Shown here: piece by piece, positions 15,360 through 22,453 of the stretch
Layout of the letters: the number at the start of each line of letters is the position of its first letter
Position numbering within the stretch: the first letter of the stretch is position 1
Assembly: GCA_020345785.1 (NCBI GenBank)
Contig: CP070771.1
Span: 5,953,550 to 5,976,354 of the forward strand
DNA from: Desulfobacterales bacterium
GTDB taxonomy: Bacteria; Desulfobacterota; Desulfobacteria; Desulfobacterales; JAFDCJ01
DNA length: 22,805 bases
Direction of reading: 5' to 3'
Position numbers and translations under genes: made by a program
Notes under the pieces: generated by a model
Seen by the model: only the letters and a program-made list of their open reading frames with translations
Told to the model about the DNA's origin: nothing
Database searches by the model: none

Positions 15360-15703
15360 GTTTCAGGTGTCAGGTTTCAGGTTTCAGCCAGCTAAAAAGC
15401 TCATAGCTGATAGGTCATAGCTTTTAGTGAAAAAACACCGCCTAATTTTGGACATTGAACCTTATAATCCTCTTTAGGCGGACAAGTTTCGAAGGGAGGG
15501 ACACCTATGGTTTCAACCCAATAACGAATAACAAATAACCATGGTTTTTGTCGGCTCTTGTAAGTCAGTCCCGGTATGATCTCACCTTCCCATCTTCTGA
15601 CCCGCTCACCTTCTTTCACCTGCACGCTGTCCTCTTTCCTCTGACATCGGTTATCTGTTCTCTGACACCTGACACCTGACACCCGACACCTGAAACCGAG
15701 AAC
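15360..15703. repeat. Heptamer inverted-repeat element C with internal hairpin
   Basis: Nine units in unbroken 7-nt phase run from 15360 to 15422 (GTTTCAG, then CATAGCT types), and thirteen from 15613 to 15703 (CTGACAC, CTGTCCT and variants), the outer ones being inverted copies of the left arm. Inside lies a perfect 8-bp stem, CCGCCTAA at 15438-15445 with TTAGGCGG at 15474-15481, plus a further short heptamer run near 15520-15540. The element fills most of the 489-base gap between the RraA-type gene and the hydroxyacid dehydrogenase. A 93-codon minus-strand frame (15401-15682) crosses it but is composed largely of repeat sequence. Confidence 0.85.
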
Positions 15704-15760
15704 TTAGCCAAGCTTCCGGCAACGTGAACATCAATTGACCTCAATGCCCTGGCAAGCGCC

Positions 15761-16447
15761 CTAATCTAAATAGTCGACGCCCTTGCTATCATAGGCTTCC
15801 TTGAGCCAGGCCGGCACCGTGAGCCCGGCCTTTACCGCTGCTTCCATATTTTTCTCCTTGTCGAGCACCGCCTGCAATCCGTCGGCCACCGCCACTGCCC
15901 TGTCGTGTGATACGATGACTACACCGTCCTGATCGCCGACCACGATGTCGCCGGCGTTGACGGTGACACCTCCGATCACGATCGGCAATCCCACGCTGCC
16001 CGGTCCGTTTTTCCAGGGAGAATTGGGACAAATCCCCCGGGCAAACACGGGTATTCCGACGGCATTGATTCCAGGCAGATCGCGGACCACCCCGTCCGTC
16101 ACGATAGCGGCAACACCGGCGTTTTTGGCCATTCCGACATAGAGGTCACCAGCCACGGAGCTGTCCAGATGCCCACCGGTGGTGATGAGGATGACATCGC
16201 CTGGTTTGGCTATATCCAGCGCCGCCCATGCTGCCAGATTATCCCGCGGGCCGGAATCGACTGTCAGGGCCGTTCCGCAAAATTGCGTTGTTTCACTGAC
16301 CGGCTTTATGCGGTAATCCAGGGCGCCGACGCGTCCCTGGGCGTCACAGACATTGCCGGTGGGTAGATTGCCAAACTTCTGGACAAGTTCCTGAGCCGCC
16401 CGCGGAAAATTTCGTTTTATGGTTAAGGCTGTTTCTTTGGCTGCCAT
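15761..16447 (-). CDS. RraA-family protein (4-hydroxy-2-oxoacid aldolase-like)
   Basis: A 228-aa protein of the RraA / 4-hydroxy-4-methyl-2-oxoglutarate aldolase family. The active-site signature G-D-x20-R-D is exact: Gly100-Asp101 and Arg122-Asp123. Members with this motif use a divalent metal to cleave 4-hydroxy-2-oxoacids or decarboxylate oxaloacetate, releasing pyruvate; RNase E inhibition is a side role of some enterobacterial members. The C-terminal extension (GVDYLD) is slightly longer than in RraA itself, as in catabolic relatives. GGAGATGAT precedes ATG 16447. Position between the ABC ATPase and the hydroxyacid dehydrogenase fits a catabolic aldolase better than RNase regulation. Confidence 0.88.
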   Translation of the reverse strand: MAAKETALTIKRNFPRAAQELVQKFGNLPTGNVCDAQGRVGALDYRIKPVSETTQFCGTALTVDSGPRDNLAAWAALDIAKPGDVILITTGGHLDSSVAGDLYVGMAKNAGVAAIVTDGVVRDLPGINAVGIPVFARGICPNSPWKNGPGSVGLPIVIGGVTVNAGDIVVGDQDGVVIVSHDRAVAVADGLQAVLDKEKNMEAAVKAGLTVPAWLKEAYDSKGVDYLD

Positions 16448-16465
16448 ATCATCTCCTTTCTAAGC

Positions 16466-16598
16466 GGTGAATATTGAAAATTGCAGATTGAAAGTTGTTG
16501 GAATCCTATCGTTGTTATTTTCGTTTAAAAAGTTGCGGTATCACTATCTCAAAGGCATGCATCCTTAAATATTCAATATTCGATATTCATTTTTCAAT
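16466..16598. repeat. Heptamer inverted-repeat element D
   Basis: Five in-phase units (ATTGAAA, ATTGCAG and variants) at 16466-16500 face five inverted units (ATTCAAT, ATTCGAT) at 16564-16598 across 63 bases. The element fills the gap between the ATPase and RraA-type genes. Its right arm contains the stop codon of the ATPase gene (16594-16596). It shares blocks with element A, including the ATTGCAG unit. Confidence 0.82.
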
Positions 16599-17715
16599 TT
16601 GTTCTGCTAATCACCCGTTTGCTATGCGGATCAAATAGGCGTGCAGCGGACAAATCAGCCCAGACACGAATTTGATCCCCACGGCGGGCCTTGGCAAAGC
16701 GGTCAGCCTTTACAAAAATTGCCTGATCCAAGCCGGGCAGGTTAAGAATGACGACCGTTTCGGCGCCGAGCGCTTCGACCCCGCTGACCACCAGGTCCAA
16801 TTCAGCAAGGCGGCCGGCGCTTTGCGTCTGTGCCTGCAAGAATAGATCTTCCGGTCGAATGCCGAAGATAACTTCCCCTGTAGATGCTTCCATCAGATGG
16901 TTCCATTCCTGCGGAACGCTGATGGTCTGCCCGCCGATGCGCAGGGTCAGCCGGCCTTGGGTGCGCTCCTCCAGGTCTGCGGGCAGCAGATTCATCGGCG
17001 GACTGCCTAAAAAGCCGGCCACAAATGTGTTCGCCGGCTGCCGATAGACTTCCATGGGCGGTCCGATTTGAACCAGTTGGCCCTCATTGATGATACAGAT
17101 GCGTGATCCCATGGTCATGGCTTCGACCTGATCGTGGGTGACATAAATGGTTGTGGCGCCCAGGCGTTCGTGGAGATTCACCAGCTCGTTGCGGGTGTTG
17201 ACCCGCAAAGCGGCATCCAGATTGGACAGCGGCTCGTCAAATAGAAACACTTTCGGATCGCGCACGATAGCCCGGCCGACCGCCACCCGCTGGCGCTGCC
17301 CTCCTGAAAGTGCATGGGGGCGGCGATTCAGATACGGGGTCAAACCCAGTGATGCGGCAACCTCTTCCACCCGTCGGCTGATCTGTATTTTCGGAATTCC
17401 CCTGCGTTTCAGCCCGAACGCCAGATTGTCTCTGACTTTCATATGGGGATACAGCGCATAGGATTGAAAAACCATGGCAATATCACGATCTTTGGCCGGG
17501 ACATTATTCATCAACTGTCCGTCGATGCTCAGCTCGCCACCGGTTATGGTCTCCAATCCGGCAATCATTCGCAAAACGGTCGATTTGCCGCAGCCCGAAG
17601 GCCCCAGCAGGACCATGAATTCTCCGTCCTCGACCTGAAAAGTAATGTCTTTGACGGCCGGCTCTTTTGAGCCTTCATATATTTTTGTAAGCCCTTTTAG
17701 GGTTACAACGGCCAT
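16594..17715 (-). CDS. Sugar ABC transporter ATPase (UgpC/MalK type)
   Basis: A 373-aa ATPase that powers carbohydrate import. Walker A GPSGCGKST is at 38-46, the Q-loop Gln at 84, the signature LSGGQRQR at 136-143, Walker B with Glu161 at VFLFDEP, and the switch His194 in YVTHD. Residues about 240-373 form the TOBE-type regulatory domain usual for ATPases shared by carbohydrate importers. GGAGG lies seven bases before ATG 17715. It is separated from the permease genes by 289 bases holding heptamer element E, so it may be translated at a different level from them. Confidence 0.94.
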   Translation of the reverse strand: MAVVTLKGLTKIYEGSKEPAVKDITFQVEDGEFMVLLGPSGCGKSTVLRMIAGLETITGGELSIDGQLMNNVPAKDRDIAMVFQSYALYPHMKVRDNLAFGLKRRGIPKIQISRRVEEVAASLGLTPYLNRRPHALSGGQRQRVAVGRAIVRDPKVFLFDEPLSNLDAALRVNTRNELVNLHERLGATTIYVTHDQVEAMTMGSRICIINEGQLVQIGPPMEVYRQPANTFVAGFLGSPPMNLLPADLEERTQGRLTLRIGGQTISVPQEWNHLMEASTGEVIFGIRPEDLFLQAQTQSAGRLAELDLVVSGVEALGAETVVILNLPGLDQAIFVKADRFAKARRGDQIRVWADLSAARLFDPHSKRVISRTN

Positions 17716-17806
17716 CGACAGGCCTCCATTCTATAGACAATTTTAGCCTATCACCGCTTAAAGCAACTTCTGAACGGTAACCTTAGGTATTGATGGAGTA
17801 ACAAAA

Positions 17807-17959
17807 AATCCCAAATCACAATTCCCAAAATCCAAACAAATCCCAATGACCGAAATTCGAAATGCCAAAAATGTTTTGGTAATTGGATATTGTAATTTGA
17901 GATTTGTTTGTAATTTGGTGCTTATTACTTGATAATTTATTTTCTAATGCTTAATAATT
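17807..17959. repeat. Heptamer inverted-repeat element E
   Basis: The left arm (17807-17870) has units such as AATCCCA and AATCACA; the right arm (17876-17917) has TTGGTAA, TTGGATA, TTGTAAT and TTGAGAT in phase, with weaker periodicity to about 17959. The arms meet at a perfect hairpin centre, CCAAAA and TTTTGG around ATG (17865-17879), so this element forms one long cruciform with little spacer. It lies between the MalG-type permease and ATPase genes. Confidence 0.78.
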
Positions 17960-18004
17960 TAGTCTTTCTGCTAACGCGGCCATTCCCCGACATAGATCCA
18001 TTTC

Positions 18005-18835
18005 CTATTTAACCGCTCCTGCCGTCATCCCCTGAATCAGTTTTTCCGAAAAGAAGACATAAATGATGACCACCGGCACGATGGCAATCATCAGCCCCGT
18101 CGCGATCATCCCTATATCTTCCAGCTGATCGCCCATGAATTTCTGGATTCCAAGGGGCAGGGTGCGTTTGGTTTCGTCGGTAATCAGAACGACGGCATAT
18201 AGAAATTCGTTCCACAGCAGAATCGTATTGAGAATAATGGTTGTCGACAGCGCCGGCAGCGCCACCGGCATGCTGACTTTCCAAAATATGCGCCACTCGG
18301 AATATCCGTCCATGCGGGCGGCGTCATAGAGATCGGACGGAATCCGGGCAAAGAAACTTTCCAGGACATATACCGTGATGGGCAGTTGAAAAGCGACATA
18401 GGCCAGCGTCAGTCCCGTCAGGGTGTTGTACAGCCCGTATTCCACCAGAATCTGGAAAAGGGCGATGATGGTAATTTGGGGTGGAAAGATAATGGTGCTG
18501 AAAATCGTAAAATACAAAATCTTCCGCAGGGGAAAGCGATAGCGGGCAAAACAGTGGGCCGCCATTCCGCCGATCAGGGTTACGATGGCCACTGCGGAGA
18601 GCACGACCTTGACGCTGTTGGTAAAATAGACGTTGTAATTTGAGGTCACCCAAGCATCGGCAAACTTCCCCAAATGAAACTTTTGCGGGAAGGCATAGGG
18701 ACTGTGGGCAATTTCCGATGTGGTTCGCAAAGACATCATCGAAACCCAGAACAGCGGACCGGCGGCATAAACGGTGTAAACCGACAGAGCCACAATCAAT
18801 ACCGCATGCTTCCATTTTCTTATAAGGTGCGACAT
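18005..18835 (-). CDS. Carbohydrate ABC transporter permease (MalG/UgpE type)
   Basis: A 276-aa inner-membrane permease with six predicted spans. The cytoplasmic EAA loop that contacts the ATPase reads DAARMDGYSEWRIFWKVSMP, close to the consensus for carbohydrate (CUT1) importers. The N-terminus MSHLIRKWKHAVLIVALSVY gives the first span. It starts three bases after the stop of the MalF-type permease, so the two subunits are translationally linked and would form the heterodimeric channel. Downstream, heptamer element E separates it from the ATPase. Confidence 0.93.
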   Translation of the reverse strand: MSHLIRKWKHAVLIVALSVYTVYAAGPLFWVSMMSLRTTSEIAHSPYAFPQKFHLGKFADAWVTSNYNVYFTNSVKVVLSAVAIVTLIGGMAAHCFARYRFPLRKILYFTIFSTIIFPPQITIIALFQILVEYGLYNTLTGLTLAYVAFQLPITVYVLESFFARIPSDLYDAARMDGYSEWRIFWKVSMPVALPALSTTIILNTILLWNEFLYAVVLITDETKRTLPLGIQKFMGDQLEDIGMIATGLMIAIVPVVIIYVFFSEKLIQGMTAGAVK

Positions 18836-18838
18836 CCT

Positions 18839-19774
18839 TTAATATTCCAATTTTCCGCGTTGCCGAAACACAAAAGTCAACAACAGCACACCGGCCAGTA
18901 CAATGATAAACCAGACACTGGCAATGGCGCACGGATATCCGAGATCAAACGTACTCCACTCAAAAGCGCGTTTGTAGACATAAGTGGAAACTGTCTCCGT
19001 TGACCACAGCGGACCTCCCTTGGTCATGATCCAGACCAGGTCAAAGACTTTCATCTTACCGACAAAGGAGAGCACGACCAGATTTAAAATTGTCGGCCGG
19101 ATCAGCGGAATAATCACGAACCAGAGTTTTTTCATCCAGCTGCAATTGTCCAGTTCGGCGGCCTCCAGCACCTCCGAGGGCAGCGAGTGCAGGGCCGCCA
19201 GCAGCACCACCATGTTAAACCCCGTCCACATCCAGGTAGTTACAAAAATCAGAGACGGCAGTGCGGTTGCCGGATCACCCAGCCAAGAGCGCACCCAGTT
19301 TTCCAGGCTCAGCGCACGCAAGATGACATTCACCGCCCCCCAATCGAAATTGAATATCCACATCCAGATAATGCCGACCACTACAAAGGACATCAGCACC
19401 GGTGTGAACCAGACGATGCGAAAAAATCTTGCCCCCGGAATTTTGGCGTACAGCGCCAGGGCCAGTAAAATGGCAAGCACCTGTTCCAGCATCGGGGCCG
19501 TGCAGGCCCAGATGAGGGTGTTTCTGACGGCCTGCCAGAAAAAATCGTCGTTGAAAAGTTGGATATAATTTTCGGAGCCGATGAATGCGTTGGGCCGCCC
19601 CGGCAGCACATGATGAAAGCTGTTGTATAGGGTGCGCAGCACCGGGTAGGCCGTAAAGGCCGCATACACGGTCAGCGCCGGCAGCAGAAAGCTGACAATC
19701 GCCCCCATTGGCCGCGATAGATCACGCCGGTTGTTGATTGTAAAATTTTCCTTTTTCGATACCGTATTGCTCAT
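18839..19774 (-). CDS. Carbohydrate ABC transporter permease (MalF/UgpA type)
   Basis: A 311-aa permease of the CUT1 carbohydrate importer family with six spans after a charged N-terminus; the EAA-loop equivalent is EAAELDNCSWMKKLWFVIIP. The ATG at 19774 is used; a TTG directly before it would add one residue. The ribosome site is poor, and the gene lies 176 bases after the binding-protein gene across two strong inverted repeats, so it is likely expressed less than the binding protein. It pairs with the MalG-type permease three bases downstream. Confidence 0.93.
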   Translation of the reverse strand: MSNTVSKKENFTINNRRDLSRPMGAIVSFLLPALTVYAAFTAYPVLRTLYNSFHHVLPGRPNAFIGSENYIQLFNDDFFWQAVRNTLIWACTAPMLEQVLAILLALALYAKIPGARFFRIVWFTPVLMSFVVVGIIWMWIFNFDWGAVNVILRALSLENWVRSWLGDPATALPSLIFVTTWMWTGFNMVVLLAALHSLPSEVLEAAELDNCSWMKKLWFVIIPLIRPTILNLVVLSFVGKMKVFDLVWIMTKGGPLWSTETVSTYVYKRAFEWSTFDLGYPCAIASVWFIIVLAGVLLLTFVFRQRGKLEY

Positions 19775-19809
19775 CAAAATTCAGTCGTTCGGTTTTAATC
19801 CGCTCGAAA

Positions 19810-19845
19810 ATACCGCCCGTGGAAATCCCTTTCCGCGGGCGGTAT
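19810..19845 (-). terminator. Strong 16-bp hairpin between binding-protein and permease genes
   Basis: ATACCGCCCGTGGAAA at 19810-19825 pairs with 19830-19845 over 16 positions with one G-T wobble and a four-base loop. On the minus strand a TTTT follows the stem. Such hairpins after binding-protein genes partly stop transcription or protect the upstream mRNA, giving an excess of the binding protein over the permeases. Confidence 0.7.
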
Positions 19846-19850
19846 TTCGT

Positions 19851-19945
19851 TATACCTGAATTTTGCACGAGTCGGAGGCTTTCATAATGCTGTTTTTTAT
19901 ATTATCTGAACTTCTCATTAATTTTCATGCAAGATTCAGGTTATA
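19851..19945. repeat. Second inverted repeat after the binding-protein gene
   Basis: TATACCTGAATTTTGCA at 19851-19867 is inverted at 19928-19945 with one mismatch and one extra base; the enclosed segment is about 60 bases. The inner arm ends five bases from the stop codon of the binding-protein gene. Confidence 0.65.
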
Positions 19946-19950
19946 AGAGA

Positions 19951-21231
19951 TCAGCGGACAGCATTCATTTTATCGATCACCTGATCAACCGTCAGCAGGC
20001 CGGCCGGAAATGCCTGATTGACAACCTGAATAAAAGTTTCCTTGGCGTCTCCGTGCATGGCGCCCAGCGGAAGATCCGGATAGAATTTACAGGGTGCGTC
20101 GATGGCAGCCAATTCCTGGAAATAGGCCGCATAGGGACCGGTAATTTTGCTGGGATCCGCCTTGATACCCGTCTGCACCAGCACCGTTTCCAGCCACTTG
20201 TTGCCCATCTCCGGCGTGGCCAGTGAATTCAAAAATTTGATGGCCGTGTCGGGATTCTTGGAAGCGGCGTTGACGACATAGCTGCCGCCGATGGTGATGG
20301 TCTTGCATTCGTTGCAGACACCTTTTTCCAGAGCCGGATACTGCATGATGCCCAGTTGAAAATCCGGCGGCTGACCGCCCTTGTCGGTTGGGTTAAAGGC
20401 CCGGGATGGGTAGAAGCTGCCCATGAGAAACATCAAGGCGCCCGGTTTGGTATGGAAGTAAAAATGGGATTCGCCCAGTTTTAAGGTGGAGAAACTGTTC
20501 GGCAGGGCTTTGGCATCAATGAGCGCCTTGACAAAATCCAGTGCATCTCTGACCCGCGGATCACTCCAGTCCAGCCGGCCCCTGAGCAGTTTGTCATAAT
20601 CCTCGGTGCCCAGATTCTTCAACAATGCTTCATGGGTCAGGAAGGCCCCCGGATAAGGGCGGTCGCCGACCCCGAGGGCAAGGGGCGTAATTCCGGCGGC
20701 GCGGGTTTTTTTGACGAGATCCAGAAATTCAGCCTGACCCAATTGTTTGTCGACCGGCAGCTTGAAGCCCAGTTCGGCCAGCATCTTTTTGTTGTAGTAG
20801 AGCTCTACGGTCCAGGCCTCCAACGGAAAGCCGTAAACGCCGCCTTTATATGTCCAGCCATCTTTGGCCCAGCCTTCAATGTTGTTCCAGTTGAGTCCCC
20901 GGGATAGATCGTAGAGCATGTTGTTTTCCAGATATTCGATCTGGTTGGGTTCGGCATAGAAAATGTCCGGTGCCTGGCCGGCCAGCAAAGCAGTTTTCAG
21001 GGCAGCATAAAGCGCTTGCTTTTCATACCATGTTACCTTGACCTGTACGCCGGGATTGGCACTCTCGAAATCCCGGGCCGCACCTTCAACAAAGTTGCGT
21101 TTGCTGTCATGGTCGGCCCAGTGACTCCACAGCGTGATGACCGTCTCAGCCATGACCGGTACGGCATTTAACATAAAAACCGCCACAAAAAAAACCAATG
21201 TCAATTTCAACCATCTTGCTTTTGATTGCAT
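19951..21231 (-). CDS. ABC transporter extracellular sugar-binding protein
   Basis: A 426-aa periplasmic solute-binding protein (family 1). The N-terminus has a Sec signal peptide with basic MQSKARWLK, a hydrophobic core, and a cleavage site after PVMA (residue 28). Mature sequence starts ETVITLWSHWADHDSKR, typical of CUT1 binding proteins, and YEKQALYAALKTALLAGQAPD is the conserved early domain segment. A strong AAAAGGAGGT lies six bases before ATG. It follows the GntR regulator by 32 bases, so the regulator leads the operon. The ligand cannot be told from sequence; neighbours favour an oligosaccharide, glycoside or sugar acid. Confidence 0.93.
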   Translation of the reverse strand: MQSKARWLKLTLVFFVAVFMLNAVPVMAETVITLWSHWADHDSKRNFVEGAARDFESANPGVQVKVTWYEKQALYAALKTALLAGQAPDIFYAEPNQIEYLENNMLYDLSRGLNWNNIEGWAKDGWTYKGGVYGFPLEAWTVELYYNKKMLAELGFKLPVDKQLGQAEFLDLVKKTRAAGITPLALGVGDRPYPGAFLTHEALLKNLGTEDYDKLLRGRLDWSDPRVRDALDFVKALIDAKALPNSFSTLKLGESHFYFHTKPGALMFLMGSFYPSRAFNPTDKGGQPPDFQLGIMQYPALEKGVCNECKTITIGGSYVVNAASKNPDTAIKFLNSLATPEMGNKWLETVLVQTGIKADPSKITGPYAAYFQELAAIDAPCKFYPDLPLGAMHGDAKETFIQVVNQAFPAGLLTVDQVIDKMNAVR

Positions 21232-21263
21232 GCCTTACCTCCTTTTAATTGTTGGTTTGCAGG

Positions 21264-22034
21264 TTATTCCTTCTTTAAATCAGCCGTGTCACCGACATCG
21301 TGGTAGTGCTGATCGATCTGGATGTCATAATGTTTTTCAATTAATTCGATGGCTTTTTGGGAATTGCGATTTTCGATTGCCTTGACGATGTCGTCATGCA
21401 GTTTGATCATCGGCTCAATCCGGCGATTATCCTGCCGGTAGTACTGTTCCCGCATGTGGACCCACAGGGATTGATGGGTCATCTTCAGAAGCCCCTCGGT
21501 TAAACCGACAATCGCCCGACTACCGGTTGCCTCGGCGATGGCACGGTGAAATTCCCGGCCGTGACGAATGAATTCTGCATAATTGCCCCGCCGTGCGTTG
21601 TCGCGCTTTTTTACCCAGGCTGCCTTTATGCGCTGGATGTCCTCTTCGGTGGCGTTTTTGATGGCCAGGTGAATGACGCCAATTTCCATGGCTTTGCGGG
21701 CCTGAAGAACCTCGAAGGGGCTTTCGCTTTCCTCCAGCACCGACAGGGTATTGTCAACCGGAAAGTCTAACATCGGACTTGCCGCCACATAGGTGCCGTC
21801 ACCCGGTCGGCTCTCCAGGACGCCGGCGATATGGAGGGCACTGATGGCTTCGCGAACCGATGGTCGTCCAACATTCATTTGCTCGGCAATTAATCTTTCG
21901 GGGGGAAGTTTGCTCGCCGGTTCATAGACACCGGTTTTGATAAGATGCAGAATCTGTTCTGCAATCAGGGAGCTTTTCTTCTTAAAACCGGCCTGTGTGA
22001 CCCGGGTAAAGGGAGATTTTGAGTCTTTTGGCAT
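21264..22034 (-). CDS. FadR/GntR-family transcriptional regulator
   Basis: A 256-aa repressor-type regulator. The winged helix-turn-helix spans about residues 20-85, with KLPPERLIAEQMNVGRPSVR and the wing ESRPGDGTYV. The C-terminal FCD domain (about 105-235) has the metal-ligand positions expected of sugar-acid and carboxylate sensors: EFHRAIAEATGS and a later HDDIVKAI and EKHYD. FadR-subfamily members usually respond to hexuronates, gluconate or related acids. It is the first gene of the catabolic cluster. No good ribosome site precedes ATG 22034. A promoter-like pair and a palindrome about 205-245 bases upstream suggest self-control. Confidence 0.92.
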   Translation of the reverse strand: MPKDSKSPFTRVTQAGFKKKSSLIAEQILHLIKTGVYEPASKLPPERLIAEQMNVGRPSVREAISALHIAGVLESRPGDGTYVAASPMLDFPVDNTLSVLEESESPFEVLQARKAMEIGVIHLAIKNATEEDIQRIKAAWVKKRDNARRGNYAEFIRHGREFHRAIAEATGSRAIVGLTEGLLKMTHQSLWVHMREQYYRQDNRRIEPMIKLHDDIVKAIENRNSQKAIELIEKHYDIQIDQHYHDVGDTADLKKE

Positions 22035-22238
22035 GATACCAACGCTGTCCCATCGAGTAAGATCTGGCCAAACGCGTTACCGGCTCGCGTACCCCAGGGC
22101 AGCGCCTGCAGCCCGAAGAGAGGGGAGGAAATTGCACGCTGGGGTCAATTCCTGCGACTTGGAGAGCCGGGGCGAAGCTTTCCGGCTTCTGCCGGCAGCA
22201 GATGCATGAGACGTATTCGCACGTCGGATTTACCGGCG

Positions 22239-22248
22239 TTACCGGTAA
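22239..22248. promoter_or_regulatory. Palindromic operator candidate TTACCGGTAA
   Basis: A perfect 10-bp palindrome directly downstream of the -10 candidate, where the transcription start would fall. A second half-site TACCGG lies immediately beside it (22231-22236), and TTACCGG recurs in the leader at 22077-22083. This is the expected position for GntR autorepression. Confidence 0.45.
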
Positions 22249-22253
22249 GACCA

Positions 22254-22280
22254 ATTATCGAATTTACTGATAGCTGTCAA
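22254..22280 (-). promoter_or_regulatory. Sigma70-like promoter of the GntR-ABC operon
   Basis: Minus-strand TTGACA (complement of 22275-22280), a perfect -35, and GATAAT (complement of 22254-22259) are 15 bases apart, slightly shorter than ideal. It is the best promoter candidate upstream of the regulator gene. Confidence 0.5.
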
Positions 22281-22453
22281 GCGGAAATTGGCAAATTGGG
22301 ATACCGGATTCATGCGGATGGGGATAGAACAGAATTTATGCTCTGAGAGTGCAACTGATACGCGGGGCCAATCGGCGCGATCCTGGAGAGATGTATTTAA
22401 AATTAAGGCAAGACGGTATCCCGATTGCTGGAAAGGTCGCGCATTGTCTCAAT

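Larger units (their letters stand above)
22035..22453 (-). other. Long non-coding leader of the GntR operon
   Basis: 419 bases without a convincing gene. The part from 22035 to about 22247 would be a GC-rich leader of over 200 nt if the promoter at 22254-22280 is used; it contains pairing GC blocks (for example around 22190-22200, CTGCCGGCAG) but matches no riboswitch class I can recognise. The part from 22281 to 22453 shows nothing clear and separates the operon from the YcgN-like gene. Confidence 0.4.

Noticed and set aside
15401..15682. 93-codon minus-strand frame across element C
   Set aside because: Its ends are translated heptamer repeats and there is no ribosome site; the open frame follows from repeat composition. 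Only the non-repeat middle deserves a search.
15360..15703. CRISPR array
   Set aside because: The repeat period is 7 nt with no spacers, arms are inverted, and no cas genes are near.
22035..22247. Known riboswitch in the GntR leader
   Set aside because: I looked for cobalamin, molybdenum-cofactor, SAM, glycine and c-di-GMP core sequences and saw none; a covariance-model scan would settle it.
21982..22254. 90-codon frame overlapping the GntR start
   Set aside because: Cysteine-rich but in the leader region and overlapping the regulator's N-terminus in another frame, with no ribosome site.
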